A DNA stretch of 43,807 bases from Oscillospiraceae bacterium. GTDB taxonomy: Bacteria > Bacillota > Clostridia > Oscillospirales > CAG-272. Position numbers and translations under genes: made by a program. Within the stretch, counting starts at the first letter, position 1. Every line of letters starts with the position of its first letter. Under the pieces are notes generated by a model, which saw only the letters and a list, made by a program, of their open reading frames with translations, did not search any database and was not told the origin of the DNA. Positions 7,672-14,008 of the stretch are shown here, one piece after another. The DNA lies in contig SVRS01000017.1 in assembly GCA_015064695.1 (NCBI GenBank), positions 1-43,807 on the forward strand. The letters are read 5' to 3'.

Positions 7672-9168
7672 TTATGAATTCAGTACGGTCGGATCAAAAT
7701 CGTCGCCAAAGCTTCTCCTAACCGCGGCCGCAAAGAAGTCCTCTGTTTCAAAGGAGCCCTCCTGCCCAAAGGATTGCACGCGAGAACTCTTTTGGCGTTT
7801 TCTGTCCGCTTTAGAGCCTTTATTATATGCTTTTACGGCTTCGATCGTGGTCAGGTTCTGTTCGTGCCATCCGGTAAGAACAGCATCCACGTAGGGGAGA
7901 TTGTACTCGCGGCAATTCTCCAGCGTGATCTGATAAGCATAATAGATGATCTCATAGCGGTACTGATACTCGGTTCTCCATTTGGTCATGGCGGAGATTT
8001 CCCCCTCCGTAAGCATACGATTGCCCAAATCAAAGAGCCGTCGGATAATACCAATATCCTGGGAAATCGAGGTTGTGCGAATTTCTGCGGTCTCCGTGCC
8101 CTCAGAGGCCAAAATTCCTTCCACCCTATTCTGCGCGTTATCGGGAGTAATGCCCTTCTCTTTGACACTCCGCACAAATTCGGCCTCTTGCTTACGCTTA
8201 GCAATAATTTCCTCCAACGTGGTATAGCCTTCCTCGTACCATTTCTTCAAAATTCCGTTTATGTAACGGATATTGGGCGCGCCTTTGGCATCAATCGTGA
8301 TATTGTAGGCCATTTCAACGATTTCAATGCCGTATTTGTATTCATACAGCCACGTAGAAAAATATTTTTTCTCATTGGGAGAAAGATTTCGATTGCCTAA
8401 ACCAAATATCGTGCGAATGCGTTGCTCAAAATCCTTCATTCGCTCTTCTTCCAGGAACTTACGCTGGAGATCCTCCTCGGTAATAATCCCTTCCTTGTAA
8501 TAGTTCATCGCTAAGCGATGAACAAAATTGATGTTTTTCCCTTGGTTCTCCTTCGCCTTGAAATACTGGTTCGCATAGGCCAACAGATTGATTATGTAAT
8601 TCCAGGACAACCCCCAGGTATCCACCAGGGATACGATAACCGAGAGATCCCTCGGATTGAAAATTCCTCCCCAAACCTCCTGACATTCCTGTAAATATGT
8701 ATCGGCATCCTTTTGTCTTTCTATGAAACGCTCCACTTCCTCGGTCGAGTAATGGACGATCTCGTCGAGCATGCGAGATTTCGCCTGCGTGACGATTACG
8801 GTAGACGAAGAAGCCTCTGCCGCCGGCCGATCTTCAAGCAAGGTCATCTGAACATCTGCCGCGGCAACTGCCTCGGTCATGGGCGCGGCGCTCAAAACAG
8901 GTTCGCCGGCCTCCTCCGAGTCGACTACGTTCAACACACCTGCGCCTCGCCAAAAGGCCAAGGATTCTTCCACCTGGCCTTCTGAAACACCGCAACGCTT
9001 CGCTATACTGTTTACAAAAGCGCCTCGGCTTTCTCCGGAAAGCATATAGGGCTCCGCGCAGAACAGGCATAATAGCTTGATATCCGCCTTCGTTGCCCGA
9101 TCAAAGGAATCCAACGCGGTCATTGGGAGAGTCACAACCCCTGTTCCGTAGTTAATTTTTATATTCAT
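7672..9168 (-). CDS. DnaD-domain primosomal replication protein with two DnaB_2 repeats
   Basis: A 498-residue protein. Residues 1-85 look like a winged-helix domain, followed by a variable linker. Two DnaD/DnaB_2-type modules then occur, at about 180-235 (with a QYFKAKENQGKNINFVHRLA-like close) and 250-320, and a further copy at about 375-450. The last two share LGNR(N/M)L, the Trp-containing helix (KKYFSTW and ISAMTKW) and the terminal W-x4-T-T pattern (KKWYEEGYTTLEE and TGWHEQNLTTIEA). Such proteins remodel DNA at oriC or restart sites and recruit the helicase through the loader encoded directly downstream. The gene is separated from rex by a MITE-like element, so it may depend on read-through or on an unseen promoter. 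The ATG at 9168 has AAGGGAAGGA about 12 bases upstream. Confidence 0.85.
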   Translation of the reverse strand: MNIKINYGTGVVTLPMTALDSFDRATKADIKLLCLFCAEPYMLSGESRGAFVNSIAKRCGVSEGQVEESLAFWRGAGVLNVVDSEEAGEPVLSAAPMTEAVAAADVQMTLLEDRPAAEASSSTVIVTQAKSRMLDEIVHYSTEEVERFIERQKDADTYLQECQEVWGGIFNPRDLSVIVSLVDTWGLSWNYIINLLAYANQYFKAKENQGKNINFVHRLAMNYYKEGIITEEDLQRKFLEEERMKDFEQRIRTIFGLGNRNLSPNEKKYFSTWLYEYKYGIEIVEMAYNITIDAKGAPNIRYINGILKKWYEEGYTTLEEIIAKRKQEAEFVRSVKEKGITPDNAQNRVEGILASEGTETAEIRTTSISQDIGIIRRLFDLGNRMLTEGEISAMTKWRTEYQYRYEIIYYAYQITLENCREYNLPYVDAVLTGWHEQNLTTIEAVKAYNKGSKADRKRQKSSRVQSFGQEGSFETEDFFAAAVRRSFGDDFDPTVLNS

Positions 9169-9220
9169 GAATGGGTATTCCTTCCCTTTTTAACATCCTG
9201 CAATTCTGAATTTTCCTTTA

Positions 9221-9396
9221 GGGAGCCTCTAAATATTCAGCGTGCGGAGAGCGGTGAGAAGATTTTTCGTCAGACGCAACAAAAATCCACGCGCAGAGTT
9301 TATCCTCTGCGAAGGGTTTTTGGCGAAGCGCCCACTTCGTGGGCAAACGGAAAAGATTCCGCCGATTCTTCGTGCGATGAATTTTTAGAGGTTCCC
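9221..9396 (-). mobile_element. MITE-like element, complete copy (176 bp)
   Basis: The element has 19-bp terminal inverted repeats, GGGAGCCTCTAAATATTCA at the left and GGGAACCTCTAAAAATTCA read inward from the right, with two mismatches. It is flanked by a perfect 4-bp direct repeat TTTA at 9217-9220 and 9397-9400, as expected for a target-site duplication. The interior has no reading frame but has two hairpins, one at 9292-9311 (CGCAGAG with CTCTGCG) and one at 9330-9344 (GCCCA with TGGGC). The minus strand is the orientation that matches the second copy at 43685. No transposase is encoded in the window, so mobilisation would be in trans. Confidence 0.82.
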
Positions 9397-9397
9397 T

Positions 9398-10126
9398 TTA
9401 CTGATTTGAGTTGTCCTGGAGATCGCTGATTGCGTCCTCGGAGGTCGCAAGCTCATCCCGCTCGTCATCTGTACGAATCTCAAAGCGCGAGGCGATCTTG
9501 TAATTGAGGATCATGAGCGAATCCCCCAAGTGAACGTTTTCCACAACAACCTCCTGGGGGCTATACCCCAGCTCTATGCCCATATAATTCCACAATCCCT
9601 TTACTTTACACGCGACCAGCCGAGCGGCAACGTCCCGCACCTGTTCCTTAGGACAGGTAATGACCGCAATATCCACTTGATGTGACGCGCAAAAAGCCTC
9701 CAACTGATCCAAGGGCAAAACGTCAATATCCGCCACGGTTTGACCGACAAGGCCTTCACCCGTATCAAAAATGGCCAAAATATCCACTCCGCGCTTTTCG
9801 AACATGGATTGGTGAACCAATCCGCGTCCAAGATCTCCGGCCCCCACAATGATGGCGTGGAAGCCCGCTCCGACACCGAGGATTTCGCTGATCTTGGCGA
9901 ACAAATAGTTAACGTTATATCCGTAGCCCTGCTGACCAAAGCCTCCGAAGCAATTCAGATCCTGGCGGATCTGTGATGCAGTCACGTTCATCATAGCCGA
10001 AAGCTCCCCCGAGCTGATGCGCATTCTCCCCTGGGTGATCAGCTCACGCAGATAGCGATAATACCGAGGAAGCCGCTTGACAACAGCAGGAGAAACAGAA
10101 ATCGGATGGTTGGTATTGTTTTCCAT
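9398..10126 (-). CDS. rex: Redox-sensing transcriptional repressor Rex
   Basis: A 242-residue protein with the Rex layout. The N-terminal winged helix (about 10-85) starts with AVVKRLPRYYRYL and contains the recognition segment MMNVTASQIRQDL and FGGFGQQGYGY. The Rossmann NAD(H)-binding domain follows with VGAGDLGRG near residue 95, and a C-terminal helix swaps between subunits. Rex senses the NADH/NAD+ ratio and represses fermentation and respiration genes when NADH is low. It follows tsaD by 13 bases with AAGGAG overlapping the end of tsaD, so the two form an operon. Its TAA stop codon lies inside the TTTA/TAAA target duplication of the MITE-like element. The acidic C-terminal tail (about 220-242) is longer than usual and probably dispensable. 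Confidence 0.95.
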   Translation of the reverse strand: MENNTNHPISVSPAVVKRLPRYYRYLRELITQGRMRISSGELSAMMNVTASQIRQDLNCFGGFGQQGYGYNVNYLFAKISEILGVGAGFHAIIVGAGDLGRGLVHQSMFEKRGVDILAIFDTGEGLVGQTVADIDVLPLDQLEAFCASHQVDIAVITCPKEQVRDVAARLVACKVKGLWNYMGIELGYSPQEVVVENVHLGDSLMILNYKIASRFEIRTDDERDELATSEDAISDLQDNSNQ

Positions 10127-10139
10127 GTATACTCCTTCA

Positions 10140-11174
10140 TTAAACGTAATCAGATGCGGAGGCGTTCAGAGAGGTATCTGCGAAATTCCCTTTTTGGTAC
10201 TCGAAATAACCTGCCGCAGCGATCATGGCGGCGTTATCGCCGCAGAGGCCTCGCTCCGGCACTACGAAGCGAATTCCGCGCCGCTCACAAAGCCGTGACA
10301 ACGCAGAACGAATATGGGAATTGGCCGCTACACCGCCTGCCAGCACCAGGGTGTCCACCCCTTTGGCAGCAGCGGTCAATGCCTGATCCGTTTTCTTCAC
10401 AATTCCCTGCACAATCGCCTGTGTGTAGGAAGCGGCCAGATCGGCACGGCTGATCGTCTCTCCCTTTTGAGAGGCAGAATTGATGATATTCAATGCGGCC
10501 GTTTTAAGACCGCTGAAGGAAAAGTCCAGGTTATCTCCCTGCACGGCAGGGCTGGGCAACGGAAATGCTTTGGGATCTCCCTCGTAGGCCAGCTTGTCCA
10601 AGGCGGCGCCTCCGGGGTATGGCATTCCAATCACACGACCGACCTTATCAAAGGCCTCTCCGGCCGCATCGTCACGGGTTGCACCGATTTCATGGAACGT
10701 TGTGTAATCCTCAACCAAATACAGAGACGTATGTCCTCCTGACACCACAACGGCTAAGTAGGGCGGCATCAGCATAGGCTCTGTCAGATAGGCGGCGGCC
10801 ACGTGACCGTGGATATGATTGACCGAAATAAGCGGGATGCGATTGGCGTATGCCAAGGATTTGGCAAAATTCACGCCTACAAGCAACGCACCGATAAGGC
10901 CGGGGTGGGTGGTAGCGGCGATGGCATCAATCTGACCCAGGGTCAGTCCAGCTTCATTCAAGGCTTCCTTCGTAATGCGGGAGATCGCCTCAATATGGGC
11001 GCGGCTGGCAATTTCGGGCACTACACCGCCGTAGAGGCGATGCGTTTCAATCTGAGAGGCTACGATATTGGATTTGATGGTACGCTGGGCAGGCGTACCA
11101 TCCGGCGCATCGGCCATTTCCACCACAGCGACGGAGGTTTCATCACAGGAGCTTTCCATTCCGAGAATGTACAT
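10140..11174 (-). CDS. tsaD: tRNA N6-adenosine threonylcarbamoyltransferase TsaD
   Basis: A 344-residue protein of the Kae1/TsaD (ASKHA) family, which transfers the threonylcarbamoyl group to A37 of ANN-decoding tRNAs with TsaB and TsaE. It begins MYILGMESSCDETS, carries the metal-binding VNHIHGH (His120 and His124), the GGHTSLY loop, DDAAGEAFDKVGR and the C-terminal CGDNAAMIAAAG. The start at 11174 is chosen because AAAGGA lies eight bases upstream and the family starts there; the frame stays open to 11399 but the promoter lies inside that extension. Unlike many genomes, tsaB, tsaE and rimI are not adjacent; a RimI-like gene is at 28708. It is first in an operon with rex. Confidence 0.95.
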   Translation of the reverse strand: MYILGMESSCDETSVAVVEMADAPDGTPAQRTIKSNIVASQIETHRLYGGVVPEIASRAHIEAISRITKEALNEAGLTLGQIDAIAATTHPGLIGALLVGVNFAKSLAYANRIPLISVNHIHGHVAAAYLTEPMLMPPYLAVVVSGGHTSLYLVEDYTTFHEIGATRDDAAGEAFDKVGRVIGMPYPGGAALDKLAYEGDPKAFPLPSPAVQGDNLDFSFSGLKTAALNIINSASQKGETISRADLAASYTQAIVQGIVKKTDQALTAAAKGVDTLVLAGGVAANSHIRSALSRLCERRGIRFVVPERGLCGDNAAMIAAAGYFEYQKGNFADTSLNASASDYV

Positions 11175-11238
11175 ATATGAAATCCTTTCCCCCGCCGCAA
11201 GTAAATCACGATCGGGGACGTGTATTCTTCCAGGATAT

Positions 11239-11267
11239 ATTATACCGCAAAGAACGTGATTTGTCAA
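11239..11267 (-). promoter_or_regulatory. Promoter of tsaD-rex
   Basis: On the minus strand TTGACA, 17 bases, TATAAT. The -35 sits inside a palindrome (11261-11280) that could be a repressor site. Confidence 0.88.
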
Positions 11268-11280
11268 CCGTTCGTGACAA
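11261..11280. promoter_or_regulatory. Palindromic candidate operator over the tsaD-rex -35
   Basis: The sequence is TTGTCA, eight bases, TGACAA. It overlaps the -35 of the tsaD-rex promoter. Rex operators are of the TTGTGA/TTGTTA inverted-repeat type, so autoregulation by Rex is possible, but the half-site and spacing are not the consensus. Confidence 0.35.
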
Positions 11281-11330
11281 ATTTCCACAATATAGGTTTT
11301 TTCGCAATACAGTTTTTTTCTGCAAAGCTC

Positions 11331-11359
11331 TTGACAAGATGAGAACTTTATGCTATTAT
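11331..11359 (+). promoter_or_regulatory. Promoter of tRNA-Leu
   Basis: TTGACA, 17 bases, TATTAT, placed so that transcription would start a few bases before the tRNA 5' end at 11370. Confidence 0.85.
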
Positions 11360-11369
11360 ATATGGGTAT

Positions 11370-11452
11370 GCGGGTATGGCGGAATTGGCAGACGCGCAAG
11401 ATTTAGGATCTTGTGTTCATTCGTGCAGGTTCGACCCCTGTTACCCGCACCA
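11370..11452 (+). tRNA. tRNA-Leu, anticodon UAG
   Basis: A cloverleaf is seen directly. The acceptor stem pairs GCGGGTA (11370-11376) with TACCCGC (11442-11448), followed by discriminator A and an encoded CCA end. The anticodon arm contains CAAGAT-TTAGG-ATCTTG with anticodon TAG, and the extra arm is long, as in class II leucine tRNAs. The T arm is GCAGG-TTCGACC-CCTGT. It decodes CUA and, by wobble, other CUN codons. It is transcribed alone from its own promoter and ends at the terminator at 11458. Confidence 0.95.
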
Positions 11453-11457
11453 AGCAG

Positions 11458-11506
11458 AAGAAATCCGAATCCAAGGCCGATGGGCATAGGGTTCGGATTT
11501 CTTTTT
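11458..11506 (+). terminator. Terminator of tRNA-Leu
   Basis: A stem of up to 15 bp (11458-11472 with 11489-11503, one G-T pair) is followed by a run of T. Confidence 0.8.
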
Positions 11507-11511
11507 CCGGT

Positions 11512-11554
11512 AAAAACCACTCGCACACCATGAAGCGATATGCGGGTGGTTTTT
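11512..11554 (-). terminator. Terminator of the tadA operon
   Basis: A 14-bp stem (11512-11525 with 11541-11554, one wobble) with T-runs on both ends lies just past the tadA stop codon on the minus strand. It could also back up termination of tRNA-Leu. Confidence 0.7.
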
Positions 11555-11576
11555 CGTGTATCGTTTTGGGATTTGA

Positions 11577-12083
11577 TTACCTGTTTATCTCGGTTCGTTG
11601 TCTTGCCTTCTGAAAAAATTCCTGCAACACTTCCCTGCATCCCTTTTCCAAGCATCCCATTTCTACTCGGGTGTGCTTGCTCTCAATTGGATGTCTGTGA
11701 ATTGCCCATACACTTCCCATGGCACCCGCTACGGGGTCCGCCGCACCGCATACGATCCGAGAAATGCGGGCGTGCAATATAGCGCCGGCGCACATTACAC
11801 AAGGCTCCAGGGTGACGTAAAGTGTACAATCGGCCAAGCGCCACCCACCGAGTGCGACGCATCCCTCGGATATTGCTTGAATCTCTGCATGACCGAGGGC
11901 GGTCTTTGCAACCTCCCGTGTATTTCGTCCCTTAGCAAGGATATTCCCCGTCGAATTGTGAACCAACACGGCGCCCACGGGAATATCGCCCGCTTCGGCG
12001 GCACAGCGCGCTTCCTCTAACGCAATACGCATATAGGCTTCGTCCGCTTCGTTGAATTTCACCGTTGCATTCAAGTTTTCCAT
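11577..12083 (-). CDS. tadA: tRNA-specific adenosine deaminase TadA
   Basis: A 168-residue cytidine/deoxycytidylate-deaminase-fold protein. It has the zinc and proton-shuttle motif HAE (His65, Glu67) and PCVMC (Cys95, Cys98), with the TadA features VGAVLV, GRN and ADPVAGAMGS. The enzyme converts A34 to inosine in tRNA-Arg(ACG), which allows wobble decoding. The start at 12083 is chosen for AAGGAGG seven to nine bases upstream and the family length; an upstream ATG at 12125 would add 14 residues from inside the preceding gene. The gene follows the CPBP protease gene by four bases, and its ribosome binding site lies in the end of that gene, so translation is probably coupled. Confidence 0.93.
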   Translation of the reverse strand: MENLNATVKFNEADEAYMRIALEEARCAAEAGDIPVGAVLVHNSTGNILAKGRNTREVAKTALGHAEIQAISEGCVALGGWRLADCTLYVTLEPCVMCAGAILHARISRIVCGAADPVAGAMGSVWAIHRHPIESKHTRVEMGCLEKGCREVLQEFFQKARQRTEINR

Positions 12084-12087
12084 GCCA

Positions 12088-13110
12088 TTATCCTCCTTGC
12101 AGAAGAACCGCCAGATACGACACAACCATAAGCGTCGCGGTAATGGCTGTGAACACGATCATGCCGGGAGACAATGCTCCGCGAAGTGCGGAAGACATCG
12201 GAAGAGGCCGGTCGAAGCGCCGAGCGGCGACATTACGCCGGGCAAGTCCATCCCGACTACGCAGTAAAGCTTGCTTTTCTGAATTTTTCTTGTAATGGGT
12301 AATCAGCACAACGATGCTGATGATACCCAGCAATAAGACAACTCCGTCGAATATGGCAAAATACAGGGGGGCGTCTTCACCGAAGCGACCAGAGACGGCC
12401 AAATTCTTGAACACCGACAACTGGTTATTGAACATATGGAAGAACACACTACACCAAATGGATTGTGTCAGTTCATACATGAGCGCCATCGCCACACCTG
12501 CCACGAAGGTGTAAAAAAGCTGAGCGATATTCTGATGCATGAGTGCAAACAACAGCGAGCTGAGCAGAATTGCCTGCGTACGGCCGTAGGGACGCAGGTT
12601 TGCATAGAAAACCCCTCGGAACAAAAATTCTTCGGCAAAGGCCGGCGCTAAAGCTATGTTCATGTAGTCAATGATCACCCTGGGATTATCATAATAAACG
12701 GCGTACACCGCATCCTCCGAGGCAACGTAACCGATCACGGAGCAAAACCAGGCGTTGACGTAGGCACCGGCTGATAGAATTGCAAGTCCCGCCAAAATAA
12801 GCAGCGGAAATTCTGCCGGTAATTTCACCTCGTAATATACGCGCTCAGACCGGGTATTATGGGATAGCAAATAGTAAAACAGGCCCGTCAACAGAAACGG
12901 TGCAATGTAGCAAGCCGCGGACAGGAGGCCATAGATGGCCAGGAATACGGAATGCATCGTATTCGACGAGATGCTTTCAGCAACCACGTCTACCGCGAGA
13001 GCAATACTTGAAAATATTCTGAAAACAGGTATAAAAAACACCATGGACCAGCCCATTCGGTTGATCGTTTGGCGGTATGACACACTATGGGGATAAGCTT
13101 GGGTAAGCAT
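12088..13110 (-). CDS. CPBP family intramembrane metalloprotease
   Basis: A 340-residue polytopic membrane protein with about eight hydrophobic helices. The CPBP (Abi) active-site motifs are present: EExxxR as Glu160-Glu161-FLF-Arg165, a second motif with His192 in FALMHQN, and a third with His225 and Asn229 in SVFFHMFNN. Family members include CAAX-type prenyl proteases and bacteriocin-immunity proteins; here the substrate is unknown. The start at 13110 has AAAGGGA eight bases upstream; an earlier in-frame ATG adds 12 residues without a better site. A promoter lies at 13172-13200 and tadA follows in the same transcript. The C-terminal cytoplasmic loop (about 265-310) is arginine-rich before the last helix. 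Confidence 0.88.
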   Translation of the reverse strand: MLTQAYPHSVSYRQTINRMGWSMVFFIPVFRIFSSIALAVDVVAESISSNTMHSVFLAIYGLLSAACYIAPFLLTGLFYYLLSHNTRSERVYYEVKLPAEFPLLILAGLAILSAGAYVNAWFCSVIGYVASEDAVYAVYYDNPRVIIDYMNIALAPAFAEEFLFRGVFYANLRPYGRTQAILLSSLLFALMHQNIAQLFYTFVAGVAMALMYELTQSIWCSVFFHMFNNQLSVFKNLAVSGRFGEDAPLYFAIFDGVVLLLGIISIVVLITHYKKNSEKQALLRSRDGLARRNVAARRFDRPLPMSSALRGALSPGMIVFTAITATLMVVSYLAVLLQGG

Positions 13111-13171
13111 GATAGAATCCCTTTCTTTGCAAAATAGGTCGGGCACTTGCTATGCGCCACAAAACACTTGT

Positions 13172-13200
13172 ATTATAGCATAGCCATAGTTTTTTGTCAA
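13172..13200 (-). promoter_or_regulatory. Promoter of the CPBP-tadA operon
   Basis: Minus strand TTGACA, 17 bases, TATAAT, about 55 bases before the ATG. Confidence 0.88.
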
Positions 13201-13223
13201 GTTTTTTGTTCGATCCAAAATAG

Positions 13224-13256
13224 AAAATGCCGAATGCTTGCTGCACTCGGCATTTT
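13224..13256 (-). terminator. Terminator of the DUF1538/PII-like operon
   Basis: An imperfect hairpin (13224-13236 with 13243-13256) rich in GCC/GGC pairs, with A- and T-runs at the ends, lies just past the last PII-like gene. Confidence 0.7.
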
Positions 13257-13269
13257 TCTGATTGCGTGA

Positions 13270-13602
13270 TCAGCCCACGTTGGAATCTGTCTCGCTGATC
13301 AATCCAACTGCGGCATCTACGGGAAGCGAGAAAGCAATTCCCTGTCCGGGTGTTTTGAGTCCGACGGCGCGGTACAGGCCGTGAAGCACATTTTCCTTAA
13401 TTTCCGACGGCACCAGAATCATGACCATCTCCTTCTCGGGAGATACGGGGATTTCAAATTTCTTTTCGGCCAGACTATTCGCCGTACCGCGGGCATGGAT
13501 TACCGTACCGCCGCGGGCGCCGAACTCCTTTGCTGCATCCATAACGGCGTCCGAAAAGCCGGCGTTAACAATGCAGATGATCACTTCATATTCAAAATTC
13601 AT
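13270..13602 (-). CDS. PII-like nitrogen-regulator family protein (1)
   Basis: A 110-residue ferredoxin-like PII-family protein. It begins FEYEVIICIVNAG, has the GARGGTVIHARG segment that corresponds to the PII core strand before the T-loop, EKEMVMILVP, and a C-terminal GQGIAFSLPVDAAVGL that matches the PII pattern GKIFVLPVEDAV. The T-loop region (about 40-52) is short and lacks the uridylylation tyrosine context of GlnB. PII proteins bind ATP/ADP or related ligands as trimers and gate membrane transporters or enzymes. It is the last gene of an operon behind a second PII-like gene and a DUF1538 membrane protein, the likely partner. The genes are spaced 24 bases apart, with a good ribosome binding site (GGGAGGAT). 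Confidence 0.8.
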   Translation of the reverse strand: MNFEYEVIICIVNAGFSDAVMDAAKEFGARGGTVIHARGTANSLAEKKFEIPVSPEKEMVMILVPSEIKENVLHGLYRAVGLKTPGQGIAFSLPVDAAVGLISETDSNVG

Positions 13603-13625
13603 AATACGCGATCCTCCCTAACGAA

Positions 13626-13997
13626 TTATACGGTTGTGTTGGACAGGAACCGATAAATGGCCACGCCAATGGTTCCCGTCATGGGGATCGTATAGGCAAT
13701 CCCCTTGCCGTTTTTGATGGTTTTAAACTTATGCTCCAGCCCAGCCAAAGCCTTATCACACATATCCTCTCGGATAATACTGCATATTACGGTTTTGTTC
13801 GATTCGCCCAAGCCCAGCAGACGGAGTGTCTCCTGGCTGGCCGTACCGTGAGCAGCCATAGCCGTTTGAAAATTCACCTCAAAGGATTGAATGAAATCCA
13901 TATAGAATTCCGCCTTTTCGCGGTTGACTACCGTAATCAACAGCTTCAGCTTGCGGGGAGCGATAGGGGTATCATGGGTAACGTCTTGCGTTTTCAT
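13626..13997 (-). CDS. PII-like nitrogen-regulator family protein (2)
   Basis: A 123-residue protein of the PII superfamily, clearly different in sequence from its neighbour. After a 15-residue polar N-terminal extension the core begins KLKLLITVVNREKAEFYMDFI. A segment MAAHGTASQETLRLLGLGE replaces the usual T-loop region, followed by KTVICSIIRED and the C-terminal GKGIAYTIPMTGTIGV that parallels the other copy's GQGIAFSLP. The two proteins could form separate or mixed trimers. It lies 11 bases after the DUF1538 gene with GGAGGAG upstream, so the stoichiometry is probably coupled to that membrane protein. The ligand is unknown; control of the DUF1538 transporter is inferred from the gene order alone. 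Confidence 0.75.
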   Translation of the reverse strand: MKTQDVTHDTPIAPRKLKLLITVVNREKAEFYMDFIQSFEVNFQTAMAAHGTASQETLRLLGLGESNKTVICSIIREDMCDKALAGLEHKFKTIKNGKGIAYTIPMTGTIGVAIYRFLSNTTV

Positions 13998-14008
13998 GTA
14001 GCTCCTCC

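Noticed and set aside
11175..11399. N-terminal extension of TsaD
   Set aside because: The promoter lies inside it, and TsaD proteins begin with the MYILGMESS-type segment.
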